Part shown: positions 1 to 9,622 of the stretch, in pieces
Position numbering within the stretch: the stretch's first letter is position 1
How the letters are laid out: each line of letters opens with the position of its first letter
Assembly (NCBI RefSeq): GCF_009856445.1
Contig: NZ_WMFA01000006.1
Span: forward strand, 1 to 64,000
Direction: 5' to 3'
Origin: Halobacillus litoralis
Lineage (GTDB): Bacteria > Bacillota > Bacilli > Bacillales > Halobacillaceae
Length of the DNA stretch: 64,000 bases
Notes under the pieces: generated by a model
The model's database searches: none
What the model was told of the DNA's origin: nothing
What the model saw: the letters and a program-made list of their open reading frames with translations, nothing else
Made by a program: the position numbers and the translations under genes

Positions 1-174
1 AAGGGGCGGAGGGAAACGGTGAGACTCCTATGGGACGTGTGGGACAGGTGAGACCCCGGAAGGCGTAGCCTGAGGAGGCTCACCGCCCGCCCCATGGAAA
101 GCGAACCTTTTCCCGGAGCCCCTAGAATGACACGAACATCTCGAAACTGAGTCTTCCACAAACGGGAGCTTTAG
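1..174 (-). repeat. Composite intergenic repeat, copy 1 (partial)
   Basis: This is the GCTCCC-end half of a composite element whose other half lies before the window. A GC-rich module opens with GGGGCGGAGGGAAACGG and closes near 125 with GGAGCCCC, forming a long imperfect hairpin. It is followed by the core TCTCGAAAC (139-147), GAGTC and the GGGAGC end hairpin. The internal sequence is type B, matching 36069-36237. It carries no believable gene. Confidence 0.85.
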
Positions 175-309
175 TTGAAGTCGAAATTTGTCTTTTCATT
201 TCTGAATCAGACTTTTTTGTTCCAACCGGGAAATCGGACCTGCTTTTTTCTGTTCAATCCACCCAAACTTTGATAGAGTAGTTTCATAGGGAATAAAGGA
301 GGTACCAAC

Positions 310-492
310 ATGGCATTTGGATTCAGCTTGTACGCGCTCGTCATTTTATTCGTGTTTAACTCACTCACACATTCCTTATGCACTAAGACGAAAATGTCGA
401 ACGAAAAACAAACGCGGGTATTCCGCACGATCAACGTACTGATTACAATATTATTGATTTCTTCATATGTGGAAGTGCTTAATACACTTTAA
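310..492 (+). CDS. Small membrane protein of unknown function
   Basis: The product has 60 residues. Two hydrophobic stretches (about residues 3-20 and 41-58) flank a short basic middle, so a two-pass membrane protein is likely. A strong AAAGGAGG lies eight bases before the ATG and a terminator starts at the stop codon, so it is a complete single-gene unit. I do not recognise the family. It sits just upstream of prsA, but nothing links the two functionally. Confidence 0.7.
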   Translation: MAFGFSLYALVILFVFNSLTHSLCTKTKMSNEKQTRVFRTINVLITILLISSYVEVLNTL

Positions 493-518
493 AAACAGGC
501 CGGAGATGGCCTGTTTTT
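491..518 (+). terminator. Rho-independent terminator of the 60-aa gene
   Basis: AACAGGCC and GGCCTGTT form a stem followed by a run of six T, directly at the stop codon. Confidence 0.85.
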
Positions 519-655
519 TCTATGTCTTGTTTGAATTTCTATATTTTCACAACACAGTATAGAACACGGCCTATATAATGTGTTATATTAACTCATAGGC
601 TGTGAGCAAATCTCTACGTCACGAAATTTCACAATAAGTTTGGAGTGTCAGGATT

Positions 656-1597
656 ATGAAAAAAATAGCCATCACCGCTGCATTAGCAGCAAGCGTATTC
701 ACCTTGTCAGCTTGTTCATCAAATGCAGATGAATCAGAAGCTGTTGTTGAAACCAATGGTGGAGAAGTAACGAAAGAAGAGTTTTATCAGGAATTGAAGT
801 CTCAGTATGGTGAGCAAGTGCTTCAGACTCTTGTCATGAAAGAAGTTCTTGCAAATAATTACGAGGTTTCCGATGAAGAAGTAAACAAGGAACTAGACAC
901 AATTAAAGAACAATACGGCGATAATTTTGAAAACATTCTTCAGCAAAATGGCTTTGCCGATGAAGAAGCTTTCAAAGAAACCATCCGTATGAGTTTATTG
1001 CAGGAAAAAGCCGCTTCTGAAGGAATTGAAATTTCAGAAGAAGAAATGAAAAATTATTATGATCGCATGAAAACAGAGGTCCAAGCGAGTCATATCCTAG
1101 TCTCTGATGAAGAAACAGCGAAAGAAGTTAAAGAAAAAATCGATAATGGGGAAGACTTCGGAGAGTTAGCTGCTGAATATTCTTCTGATGGTTCTGCTCA
1201 GCAAGGTGGTAAGCTTGGCTGGTTCGGACCTGGAGAAATGGTTGCTGAATTTGAAGATAAAGCCTACGAATTAGAGCCGGGTGAAATCAGTGAACCTGTG
1301 CAGTCTCAATTTGGCTACCATATCATCAAGGTGACGGACAAGCGTGACAAAGAAGATATCAAGCCTTATGAAGAAATGAAAGAAGAAATCAAGCGTACAT
1401 TGACGAGTCAGAAAGTCGATCAGGCTGAGCTTCAGAAGAAGATGGATGAGCTTATGCAGAACTCTGAAATTGATGTGAAGCTGGAAGAGTTTGAAGGTCT
1501 CTTTGATAAAGAGGAAGCTCCAGTAGAAGAAGGAACAAATCCAGAGGGAAATAACTCTGAAGAAAATTCTTCTTCAGAAGAAAATACAGAAGAATAA
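656..1597 (+). CDS. prsA: Foldase lipoprotein PrsA (parvulin-type peptidyl-prolyl isomerase)
   Basis: PrsA is anchored outside the membrane and helps secreted proteins fold. The 313-residue product starts with a lipoprotein signal peptide and lipobox LSAC (Cys20 is the lipidation site). A SurA/PrsA-like N domain is followed by a parvulin domain at about 143-232 ([22 protein letters not shown]). The last 35 residues are a Glu/Ser/Asn-rich tail, longer and more acidic than in B. subtilis, in keeping with a salt-adapted surface protein (inference). A candidate -10 TATAAT is at 574-579 without a convincing -35. The gene is alone in its unit and ends in a strong terminator. Confidence 0.95.
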   Translation: MKKIAITAALAASVFTLSACSSNADESEAVVETNGGEVTKEEFYQELKSQYGEQVLQTLVMKEVLANNYEVSDEEVNKELDTIKEQYGDNFENILQQNGFADEEAFKETIRMSLLQEKAASEGIEISEEEMKNYYDRMKTEVQASHILVSDEETAKEVKEKIDNGEDFGELAAEYSSDGSAQQGGKLGWFGPGEMVAEFEDKAYELEPGEISEPVQSQFGYHIIKVTDKRDKEDIKPYEEMKEEIKRTLTSQKVDQAELQKKMDELMQNSEIDVKLEEFEGLFDKEEAPVEEGTNPEGNNSEENSSSEENTEE

Positions 1598-1605
1598 CAA
1601 AGACC

Positions 1606-1636
1606 AAAAGCCAGGTGAACCACTCACCTGGCTTTT
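1606..1636. terminator. Bidirectional terminator between prsA and yhaL
   Basis: AAAAGCCAGGTGA pairs perfectly with TCACCTGGCTTTT around a five-base loop. The A and T runs at the two ends let it serve both convergent genes. Confidence 0.9.
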
Positions 1637-1832
1637 ATTCTGACATCATGGCATCTCTTTTCCCGCGCCGCTCTTTCTCCTTTTCAATCCGCTTCAAATA
1701 CACTTGACCTTCGCGTTCGATATACTCTTGTTCAAGGTTGTGCTCCGCTCTCATGGCGCGGATGGCCATATACCCACTTATGAATATAAAGACAATGCAC
1801 AGAAACACCCAAATCGGAAGACCGAATAACAT
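1635..1832 (-). CDS. yhaL: YhaL-like sporulation-associated membrane protein
   Basis: The 65-residue protein has one N-terminal membrane segment (about 2-24) and a strongly charged Glu/Lys/Arg-rich cytoplasmic tail containing IEREGQVYLKRIEKE. Length, topology and position next to prsA match B. subtilis YhaL, which is tied to sporulation. GGGAGG lies eight bases before the ATG. The stop falls inside the shared terminator. The identification rests on remembered similarity plus synteny. Confidence 0.75.
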   Translation of the reverse strand: MLFGLPIWVFLCIVFIFISGYMAIRAMRAEHNLEQEYIEREGQVYLKRIEKEKERRGKRDAMMSE

Positions 1833-1924
1833 AAATTCATCCTCCCTGCTCCTTTTGTCTCTAGTCTATGAGCGATTGAAAGCAAATATGATACAGGCTC
1901 CCTTCCCTTCTTTATGAAGAGAAG

Positions 1925-1972
1925 AAAAAATCCGATGGGTCCAGCTGAAAAGCTGGACCCATCGGATTTTTT
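1925..1972 (-). terminator. Terminator of the GbsR-family gene
   Basis: A perfect 22-bp stem (including flanking A/T runs) with a GAAA loop. The stop codon of the upstream minus-strand gene overlaps its first bases. Confidence 0.93.
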
Positions 1973-2531
1973 ACTTTTTATCTTTTTGATCAATTTTCGG
2001 AACATATTGAAAGATTTCCCCGGATTCTACCACATGAATGAATCTCATAAGCCATCGATAATAATTTTGAGCATATTCCAACCGATCGATATCCTCTGTT
2101 ATTTTTGCTTGTAGATCTTCGTCTGTGGTGTTCTCTTGCAGTTCTTGAAGCTCCTGGATGGCTTCATCCGCTTCTTCAATATTCGTCTCTGTATGATGCC
2201 TCCAGCGGCTGCCAAACAAGGAAGTGAATGATTTATACCAATCTTCTTCTGACTTGTAAAGGTCTTTACGAACCCCTTTTTTAAAGGAAGGTTCGACCAT
2301 CTTCATATCTGATAAAGCACGGACGCCTGTTGACATACTCGTCTTACTCATCTCCAAAGCTTCCCGCATGTCATCCAATGTCATGGGGTCCTGTGAAAAG
2401 TACAGCACTCCATACAAGCGACCAATGGACGGGGTTACCCCATAAAGGCTCATATTCTTTGCTATAACTTGGATAAATTGTTCAATCGTTTCTTCGTATT
2501 TGTTCCAATCTCTATTGTTCGTTTCTGGCAA
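1971..2531 (-). CDS. GbsR/MarR-family transcriptional regulator
   Basis: The 186-residue protein has a winged-helix DNA-binding region at about 35-85 (LDDMREALEMSKTSMSTGVR), followed by an acidic helical segment and a C-terminal dimer region. This is the layout of GbsR, OpcR and related regulators, which often control choline and glycine-betaine genes in Bacillaceae; no osmolyte gene is nearby, so the target is unknown. The start is TTG with GGAGGG eight bases upstream. In B. subtilis the exonuclease gene yhaM lies between yhaL and yhaN; here this regulator takes that place. Confidence 0.85.
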   Translation of the reverse strand: MPETNNRDWNKYEETIEQFIQVIAKNMSLYGVTPSIGRLYGVLYFSQDPMTLDDMREALEMSKTSMSTGVRALSDMKMVEPSFKKGVRKDLYKSEEDWYKSFTSLFGSRWRHHTETNIEEADEAIQELQELQENTTDEDLQAKITEDIDRLEYAQNYYRWLMRFIHVVESGEIFQYVPKIDQKDKK

Positions 2532-2615
2532 TGGAAACCCTCCATTTGCTTATTCCTCAGTAATCTTAAAACATTTTATCATTAATGTCCTTACATTGCG
2601 ACCTTAATATCGATT

Positions 2616-5498
2616 TTAACTCAATCGTAGGACTTGAGGAGATTGAAACACTTCTTCCAAATCTTCTCGCCATGTAAAAAGAACGACTTGGTGCTTTTTA
2701 GATAATTGCTCGAAAAGTTGGATCATCATGTTTAATCTCTTTTGGTCAAAATGAACAAAGGCATCATCCACAAGAAATGGCAGTGACAAATCATCCGCCA
2801 TTGTTTCCCCGAGAGCTAAGCGGAAAGAAACATACAATTGATCCTTTGTGCCTCGTGAAAGTTCAATTGGAAAATAAGTGAACCCCCGCTTGCTAATAAC
2901 CTTAATGCGATCATCATCAGGGGAAATTTTCACATCCACATAATTTCCGTCCGTCAGTTTATGAAAATAGTTCGTAGCTTTCCGTAGAATAAGTGGCATG
3001 TATTTTTCTTTGTATGCATGTTTCGTCTTCTCCAATGCCTTCCAGGCCAGTTGATAAGCTGCCCATTCTTCCGACTGTTTTTGAAGTTCCGCTTTTTCTT
3101 TATGAAGTTTGTGGGTAATGCTTGAGCGTTCATCAGAGTGCTCAAGTTGCTGGATGGCACTCTGGTTATCTGCCATAGCCTGATGAGTCTTTTTCTGTTC
3201 AGCTTCAATCGTTTGTTTTTCGCTTTGAAGTCGTTCGAGACGAGCCGAAAGTGCAGCTTTTTCTGGCACCTCCGTCCACACAAGATAATCCTGCTGCTCT
3301 CTTTCCGACAACATGCGCTGCAACTGACGTTCTAAATCCTGGAGCTGCTTTTCCAGATCCTCTTGTTTTTCCCTCTGCTTCGCCTTTGTGTAAAAGTCTT
3401 CTTCCTTCTCTACCCCGACTTCTTTGAAAAGTTCCTGTTGCTTCGCTACATAAGTAGACAGCTTCACATTATTATCTTTCGCCCGTTTATACAAAGTTCT
3501 CAACTGCTCTTCTGCCTGGATGATTTTCTGCCTGTTATAACGCTTCTCCTGGACCCATTCTTTTAAACGATTCCACTGCTGTTCTATATTCTCTTCGTAG
3601 AATTCCCACTTTTCTTTTCTACAAAACGCTTCCAGATTTTTTTGGATCTGGTTCATTGCGGAAGACTGCTTCTCTTTGTCCTGAAGCAGCCGTTTCTGCG
3701 TGCGTTTCTTTTCTTTCAACTGAGACAAAAGATGATAGAGCTTTTCCCAGTGCTCCACGTCTAAATAAGCTAGGAAAGGATAGAGATTCCGCTGTTCGTC
3801 GAGAGTGCTTTCCAATCTTCTTTTTCGCTGTTGCAGATGGTGAGTCTTCTCCTGCAGCCGAATCTCTTCCTGGTTCAACTGCTTCCACTGCTCGCGGAGA
3901 TGATGATACTCATTTTTTTGAGCCTCATATTTCTGCAGCTGTGCCCTCGCTTGTTCCATTTCTTCCACCGGAATGGATGTCTTCATATTTTGCTTGGATG
4001 TTTTCAATATCTTTTTGTGACAGCTGTAACTGTACAAGGCAAGAAGAGCGGCTATGGCCAAACACACGATGAATAGCACCATTCCTTCAAGGAACCCGCC
4101 AATCGCCAGTGAAAACACGGCCATTACGCCCCCTAACAAGCGTCTATTCCTTAACTCTGTTATGTGTTGGTCAGACGCTGCTGCCGTCTGATAGCTCCTC
4201 TGCAACTTTTCTTCATATTCTTTGGCTGTTTCCTCACCAACCCTCTCGTTTTCTATCGAATGCTTACGTTCCTCTATCTTTTCAAACTCCCGATTGATGT
4301 CAGTGGATTGTTCCAGGATATACGCTCCCTCACGTTCCACTTCATCTTTTTCCTTCTTCAAAGCTCGCCATGTTTCTTCGATATAAAAAGGCAGCGGATA
4401 TTCCTCTAGATCATCTATATCCAAAGGCACATCAATATGACTTTTATCTTCCTCTACCTGTTCATCCATTCGACTGATCTGTTGTAAAAGGCGCTCAAGC
4501 TCAGAGACAGCTTGTTCATACTTTGGATATCCTGTTTCCAGGAGCTTTTCGCCTTCTTCTTCTCGAGAAGGATCTCCTCCGTTTTCCAAGTGTTGAATAG
4601 AGGCTTCAAGTTCCTCTATATTTGTTTCCAATAGCTTTTGTTCCGATTGAAGAGGCAACAGAACTTCCTTCACTTGTTGATAACGCTCCACCCCGGCTTC
4701 AGGAAATGAAATTCTGTTTTGTTTCTCTACTTCATCCTTTATTAAATGGTAATCAACAATTATAGATCTCACTTTCAGGACTTGTTCTGTTATGTAGATT
4801 TGATTAATGGTTTCCTGCCAGTTCTCTCCAAGTGTACGTATGCGTTCATTCAATGTATCTTTTGTTTGTTGAAGCCGTAAATAGTTTTCTTCTTCCGCAT
4901 CCAATATTTTTTTCTTCTGTTGCAACTCTTCAACCACTCGAAGCTGTTCATTAATCAGCGGCTTCTTTCCGTTCGGCTTGAAACGTTCATCCATTTGTTT
5001 TTGAAGCCATTTTTCTGTCTGATAAATTTGATCAGATCCAGTTAACCCGATATTCAAAAGGGCTTCTCCTAGCTCATGACCTGATATATTTTTTAATTCC
5101 ATCAAGTCCTCCGCATTAAAACTATAGGTGGATTCAAATACTCTGCGTCCCATTCCATCCAGCAAGTTCCGAAGCCATGATTCATCCTTTTCCTCCCCCG
5201 TCTCCAAACGGCAGATCGCTTTTCCGTTCTCATGTTCGTGTTTTCTCTCAATCGTCACTCTTCCATATTCTTCAGTTGAGAGAACAAGGCGCCCGCCCAT
5301 GCTTCCACCGGTTTTAGGTACGAAAGACAGCCTTTGCTTTGGAGGCAGCCCAAATAACATAAACAAGATAAATTCATAGAGCGTCGACTTTCCTGCTTCA
5401 TTTTCGCCTATGATAAGGTGAGGAGATGGATCAGTTAAATCCAAAGAATAATCCTTCCACTTGCCAAATCCGAATATGAATAAATGGATGATCTTCAA
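2616..5498 (-). CDS. yhaN: YhaN: SbcC/Rad50-like SMC-type ATPase
   Basis: This large AAA ATPase partners with the YhaO nuclease in a likely DNA-processing complex of the SbcCD type. The 960 residues begin with Walker A GENEAGKST (31-39), then long coiled coils interrupted by a hydrophobic hairpin in the middle. The C-terminal head has an ABC-type signature (ELSRGTKDQL, near 878) and Walker B (FLVDDAF, near 908). Length equals the B. subtilis protein. The start is TTG; its ribosome-binding site AGGAGGGG lies inside the last codons of yhaO, and the yhaO stop overlaps the start as TTGA, implying translational coupling. The hydrophobic mid-section, unusual for SbcC, may place it at the membrane. 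Confidence 0.9.
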   Translation of the reverse strand: MKIIHLFIFGFGKWKDYSLDLTDPSPHLIIGENEAGKSTLYEFILFMLFGLPPKQRLSFVPKTGGSMGGRLVLSTEEYGRVTIERKHEHENGKAICRLETGEEKDESWLRNLLDGMGRRVFESTYSFNAEDLMELKNISGHELGEALLNIGLTGSDQIYQTEKWLQKQMDERFKPNGKKPLINEQLRVVEELQQKKKILDAEEENYLRLQQTKDTLNERIRTLGENWQETINQIYITEQVLKVRSIIVDYHLIKDEVEKQNRISFPEAGVERYQQVKEVLLPLQSEQKLLETNIEELEASIQHLENGGDPSREEEGEKLLETGYPKYEQAVSELERLLQQISRMDEQVEEDKSHIDVPLDIDDLEEYPLPFYIEETWRALKKEKDEVEREGAYILEQSTDINREFEKIEERKHSIENERVGEETAKEYEEKLQRSYQTAAASDQHITELRNRRLLGGVMAVFSLAIGGFLEGMVLFIVCLAIAALLALYSYSCHKKILKTSKQNMKTSIPVEEMEQARAQLQKYEAQKNEYHHLREQWKQLNQEEIRLQEKTHHLQQRKRRLESTLDEQRNLYPFLAYLDVEHWEKLYHLLSQLKEKKRTQKRLLQDKEKQSSAMNQIQKNLEAFCRKEKWEFYEENIEQQWNRLKEWVQEKRYNRQKIIQAEEQLRTLYKRAKDNNVKLSTYVAKQQELFKEVGVEKEEDFYTKAKQREKQEDLEKQLQDLERQLQRMLSEREQQDYLVWTEVPEKAALSARLERLQSEKQTIEAEQKKTHQAMADNQSAIQQLEHSDERSSITHKLHKEKAELQKQSEEWAAYQLAWKALEKTKHAYKEKYMPLILRKATNYFHKLTDGNYVDVKISPDDDRIKVISKRGFTYFPIELSRGTKDQLYVSFRLALGETMADDLSLPFLVDDAFVHFDQKRLNMMIQLFEQLSKKHQVVLFTWREDLEEVFQSPQVLRLS

Positions 5499-6733
5499 AT
5501 TGTCCCCCTCCTCTCATGGGTGATCATCCGTTCCAACAGAAGTGTTTTCGTTTGTTCGATCACATCTGCCGTTTCTTCACCTTTAATCGGATGTATATAC
5601 TTGGATACTTTTCGATGGTTGAACAAAGGAGAAAGCCACTCTTCTATTTCTTCTTCATTTAATTCAGAAATAGTCCGCAATAGTTCACCAGTAAAATGAG
5701 ACCCCCCCATTAACTCCTCTTCATCCCATGTTGCGCGAGCTTCGGTCTTGATTTCCTCAATCCAGACCCAATCATCTGAATCAAAGTCTTCATTCTCATT
5801 AACGACTTCTACCCATTCTTGGAGATCCTCTATAGAGCCTGCATATCCCACCAACGTGATTGTCAACATGACAGGAGAACCGCCAGCGACTTCTTCTTTC
5901 GCCTTCTCCAACACTCTCTCCAATTCTTCAGATGGTGTATTCTCAAGATCACCCACCGTGGTGGAGACATAGGTAATACTTTGCAGAGGAACAAAATGAT
6001 AATTCCATTCTCCAGAAATGTGCTCGACAAGGTAACAACCTTTCTCTCCCGATTCCTTCCGTGATCTCCCCTGAATATTCCCAGGGTAAAGGGCGGGTGG
6101 ATCCGTCGATAGAACTGACCGTTTGTGGATGTGCCCCAAGGCCCAATAGTCCAGTTCCTGGCTCCTCAACTCCTGCAATGAAAAAGGTGCGTACACATCA
6201 TGGTCTGTATTCGTATCCAGGCTGCCGTGAAGCATTCCAATGTGATAGTCCGCCCCCTCTCCCTTGGTAAAGAACGGGACTTTGCGATCTCGAACTTCTC
6301 TTGTCTCATAGCTGAATCCATAAATATGGGCCAGTACCTCCCCATTCTTCTCAAAAGGGTGATGGGTAACATTCTGACTTTGAAAAATATGTACATTGTC
6401 GGGCATTGTAATGGGTAATGTTTTCCCCTCTATATAATCGTGGTTACCATAACTGATATAAACATGAATATCCATCTCTTGAAGACGTTCAAACCCACGT
6501 CTAAGATGAACCTGAGCTTTTATACTCCGAATGTCCTCGTTGTATAAGTCACCAGCAATCAATAGAAAATCCACCTTATTTTCTATACAAGCATGAATTA
6601 AACGGTCGAACGCTTCGAACGTACTTTGTCTCAGCCTTTCTAACAATTCACCCGGGAAGTATCCCTTTGTTTTAAAAAGGCTGTCGATATGTAAATCTGC
6701 GCTGTGAATGAATCGAATCGATGACTCCATCAT
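5495..6733 (-). CDS. yhaO: YhaO: SbcD-like metallophosphoesterase (DNA exonuclease family)
   Basis: A calcineurin-like phosphoesterase of 412 residues, the nuclease partner expected for YhaN. Metal-binding motifs occur in order: SADLH (11-15), GDLYN, GNHDY and, further on, GHIHKR. The C-terminal third is acidic and helical and may contact the ATPase. The start ATG has AGGAGG six bases upstream. It is the first gene of the yhaO-yhaN operon, separated from yhaQP by a terminator. Confidence 0.9.
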   Translation of the reverse strand: MMESSIRFIHSADLHIDSLFKTKGYFPGELLERLRQSTFEAFDRLIHACIENKVDFLLIAGDLYNEDIRSIKAQVHLRRGFERLQEMDIHVYISYGNHDYIEGKTLPITMPDNVHIFQSQNVTHHPFEKNGEVLAHIYGFSYETREVRDRKVPFFTKGEGADYHIGMLHGSLDTNTDHDVYAPFSLQELRSQELDYWALGHIHKRSVLSTDPPALYPGNIQGRSRKESGEKGCYLVEHISGEWNYHFVPLQSITYVSTTVGDLENTPSEELERVLEKAKEEVAGGSPVMLTITLVGYAGSIEDLQEWVEVVNENEDFDSDDWVWIEEIKTEARATWDEEELMGGSHFTGELLRTISELNEEEIEEWLSPLFNHRKVSKYIHPIKGEETADVIEQTKTLLLERMITHERRGTI

Positions 6734-6875
6734 GATCAGCCTCCTTTTCTATAATTACTTTCATTTTAACAGAGCCAAAAACCGAATGCACGTTCTCATA
6801 CCATAAGAAACAAGAGGACAGGATTCTTCTGTGACCCATCCATCTCATAAGTTTTAGCATATGTACAGCCAAAAC

Positions 6876-6902
6876 AAAAAACCCCTTAACAAAGGGGTTT
6901 TT
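6876..6902 (-). terminator. Terminator of the yhaQ-yhaP operon
   Basis: AACCCC/GGGGTT stem with flanking A and T runs, just after the yhaP stop. It separates the exporter operon from yhaO-yhaN. Confidence 0.88.
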
Positions 6903-6904
6903 CA

Positions 6905-8158
6905 TTACTTCTCTTTTTTAGAGAGCTGTAAAGCCGTTTTTAAATCTTTTAAGGAAGTGGACTTCCCATACATCAGTACACCGCCACGGTAGACCCGTGC
7001 GCCAATCAACGCAAGCACAAGAATGGATCCCACGAGGATAGAGATTGATAAGGCAACTTCCCAAATCGGTATCTCCAACATCCCTACACGTAAAAACATG
7101 ATCAGTGGTGTAAAGAACGGAAAATAAGAACTGACCGTGATGAAAGTGGAATCAGGGATGCCAAGGCCAAACATCGCAATGAGGAAACCAGCTACAACCA
7201 GCATAATCATAGGGGCCAATAATTGCTGCGCATCCTCCAGGCGACTGACGAGAGATCCCAAAGTCGCCGCTAAGGTAGCATAAAGCAAATAGCCAAGAAT
7301 GAAGAAAACCACAGCATAAATGATTGTACCAGGATTGATGTCGTCAAAGCCGAAGAAACTAAGCATTGAACCATCTCCAAGTGTTTTGCTCTGTTGGATG
7401 CCCAAGTACCCTGCCAATATAAGGATCGCGAATTGCGTCAATCCTAGCAAAGCAATGCCGAAAATTTTCGCAAACATCTGAGAAACCGGCGATACACTGG
7501 AAACTAAAATTTCCATAACGCGACTGGATTTTTCTGTGGCTACCTCCGTAGAGATCATCTGCCCATACATGATCACAGAGAAGTAAAGGAAAAAGAGCAT
7601 GACGTACACAAGTCCGCGTGTCTGGTTGAGTTCTTCTGCCGTTTTTGCACTCTCTTCCAACGCTACGAGCTCAAAGCTTACAGGAGCATTCATTTGTTGA
7701 ATAATGGCAGGATCGACATCAGCCCGCTCCGTCACATACTGAACTTTCAGTTGTTGAAGCGCCTGGCGGACTGGATCGCTTTCACCTGTGTTCGCGATTT
7801 TATTCGCATAATAAGTCGCTTCAGGCAGCCCCTCTTCTCCTTGTTTCACTTCAACGACAGATTGAAAGTCTCCTTCTTCTACCGCTGCTTGGGCTTCCTC
7901 AAGGCTTCCCTCATATTCTTCAAGACTGAGATTGTCATTCATCGAGACCACCTGATTTAATGATTGGAACCATTCTTCATTATCCGTCAGAACGGCCACT
8001 TTCTTTTCTTCATCCACGTCACTGAATGTCTCGATGATGGATTGAAGATTAGATAAAGCAAAAATGAGTGCTACAGTAATAATTGTCGTAATTAGAAAGG
8101 ACTTGGATTTCACACGGTTTTTATAGGTCTGAGCAACCATAATAAAGAATTTATTCAT
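6905..8158 (-). CDS. yhaP: YhaP: ABC exporter permease (NatB-like, ABC-2 type)
   Basis: Membrane subunit of a two-component ABC exporter related to the Na+ exporter NatAB. The roughly 417-residue protein has one N-terminal membrane helix, a large extracellular domain (about 40-185) and a cluster of five or six helices in the C-terminal half, as in the ABC2_membrane_3 family. I start it at the ATG beginning MNKFF, which overlaps the yhaQ stop by eight bases and has GGTGGG upstream; an in-frame extension of 11 codons is less likely. The substrate cannot be read from sequence. Confidence 0.88.
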   Translation of the reverse strand: MNKFFIMVAQTYKNRVKSKSFLITTIITVALIFALSNLQSIIETFSDVDEEKKVAVLTDNEEWFQSLNQVVSMNDNLSLEEYEGSLEEAQAAVEEGDFQSVVEVKQGEEGLPEATYYANKIANTGESDPVRQALQQLKVQYVTERADVDPAIIQQMNAPVSFELVALEESAKTAEELNQTRGLVYVMLFFLYFSVIMYGQMISTEVATEKSSRVMEILVSSVSPVSQMFAKIFGIALLGLTQFAILILAGYLGIQQSKTLGDGSMLSFFGFDDINPGTIIYAVVFFILGYLLYATLAATLGSLVSRLEDAQQLLAPMIMLVVAGFLIAMFGLGIPDSTFITVSSYFPFFTPLIMFLRVGMLEIPIWEVALSISILVGSILVLALIGARVYRGGVLMYGKSTSLKDLKTALQLSKKEK

Positions 8159-9050
8159 AAGAAGCACCCACCTTTTCGATAAAGATATCATTCAAAGTCG
8201 GCTCTTCCAGATCAAATTTGCGTACAAATCCTTTTCCTTGCAGTTCTTCAAAAATACGCTGAGCAATTTCCTCACTCTCAATCTGGATTTCACAGCCATC
8301 TCCCAATGGCTTATATTTTATTACTCCGGGGACCCTTTCCAAATAAGCAAGGTCAAAATCCGCGATGACTTTCACATTCTTTTTCCCGAATGATTTTTTA
8401 ATCTCTTTCAACTTTCCATGAACCACCGGTGTGCCGTGATGGAGAATACAAAGACTTTCACACAATTCCTCTACATGCTCCATCCGGTGCGAGGAAAACA
8501 CAATCGATGTTCCATCTTCTTTCAAATCAATGACTGCTTTTTTCAACATCTCCACATTAACGGGGTCAAGACCAGAAAAAGGCTCATCCAATATCAACAA
8601 TTTTGGTTTATGTAACACAGCGGAGATGAACTGGATTTTCTGCTGATTTCCTTTTGATAATTCTTCAACTTTCTTATTTTTGTATTCTGGTACCTTAAAC
8701 CGATCCAGCCAATGACTAATCTGTTGAACGGCCTCTGACTTTTTCATCCCTCTTAATTTCGCTAAATAAACCAGTTGTTCCTGGACTTTCAACTTGGGAT
8801 AAAGTCCTCTTTCCTCCGGTAAATAGCCGATTAAATGGCTCTGATCATAGCCAATATCTCCACCATTCCAGGATATTTCACCTCTGGTTTGATCTAGTAA
8901 ACCGAGAACCATGCGAAAGGTAGTGGTTTTACCCGCTCCGTTCGCACCTAGAAAACCAAAGATCTGTTTTTCCGGAATTTCCAATGACAAGTCATCAACG
9001 GCTGTAAAAGACCCGAACCTTTTCGTCACTTTCTCCAATCGTAGCGTCAT
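8151..9050 (-). CDS. yhaQ: YhaQ: ABC exporter ATPase (NatA-like)
   Basis: ATP-binding subunit for YhaP. Walker A (GANGAGKTT), Q-loop, signature (LSKGNQQK) and Walker B (LLILDEPFSGLDP) are all present, followed by the extra C-terminal domain of about 70 residues typical of NatA-type exporters. The preferred start is the second ATG of an ATGATG pair, behind GGGGGAG. It is the first gene of the two-gene operon. Confidence 0.9.
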   Translation of the reverse strand: MTLRLEKVTKRFGSFTAVDDLSLEIPEKQIFGFLGANGAGKTTTFRMVLGLLDQTRGEISWNGGDIGYDQSHLIGYLPEERGLYPKLKVQEQLVYLAKLRGMKKSEAVQQISHWLDRFKVPEYKNKKVEELSKGNQQKIQFISAVLHKPKLLILDEPFSGLDPVNVEMLKKAVIDLKEDGTSIVFSSHRMEHVEELCESLCILHHGTPVVHGKLKEIKKSFGKKNVKVIADFDLAYLERVPGVIKYKPLGDGCEIQIESEEIAQRIFEELQGKGFVRKFDLEEPTLNDIFIEKVGASYE

Positions 9051-9143
9051 CATTTCTCCCCCTTTTCTCCTTATGTACGTAATTTTTAACTCAATGGTTT
9101 CATTCATTCTTATCCATTCTTAAAAAACTTTTATTAAGGAATA

Positions 9144-9622
9144 TGGCAGGATTGTGGAAGACTCAATTTCGAGATGTTTGTGTGGATTTAGGAGCTCCGG
9201 GAAAAGGTTCGCTTTCCGTGGGCGAGTGATGAGCCTCCTCGAGCTAACGCTCTGCGGGGTCTCATCTACCACGCACTTCCCACAGGAGTCTCACCGTTTC
9301 CCTCCGCCCCTTTGCCATATGAGGTTCTCGAAATCCCTCTTATATTCCCCTGCCTAAAACTGTTATAAATCCTGCTTAAACCGCATAGATATAGGATTTT
9401 CAACCATAAAAGCTCCTATTGCTGGAAGGTAGTTTCGAGAATTTCTTCCAGCAAGTGGGCGGAGGGGAATGGCGAGACTCCTGCGGGAAAAAAGTGCATG
9501 GTGAGACCCCACAGGACGCAGTCCGAGGAGGCTCACCGCGCTCCCGCGGAAAGCGAGTCATCCCCCGCAGCCCAACCCACCTCACAAACGTCTCGAAACT
9601 GAGTCTTCCACAAATGGGAGCT
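9144..9622 (-). repeat. Composite intergenic repeat, copy 2
   Basis: Read on the plus strand: CCTGCCA-type end (as TGGCAGG, 9144-9150), core 9166-9174, type B module to 9333, a spacer of about 100 bp, inner core 9432-9440, type A module, core TCTCGAAAC 9591-9599, then the GGGAGC end (9616-9621) inside a TTCCACAA...TTGTGGAA hairpin. It fills the gap between yhaQ and yhzD. Several ORFs of 60-110 codons cross it, but they are by-products of the repeat. Confidence 0.88.

Noticed and set aside
3619-4409. Several overlapping ORFs of 60-138 codons on both strands inside yhaN
   Set aside because: They are shadows of the long coiled-coil gene, which has uniform codon usage and full-length family features.
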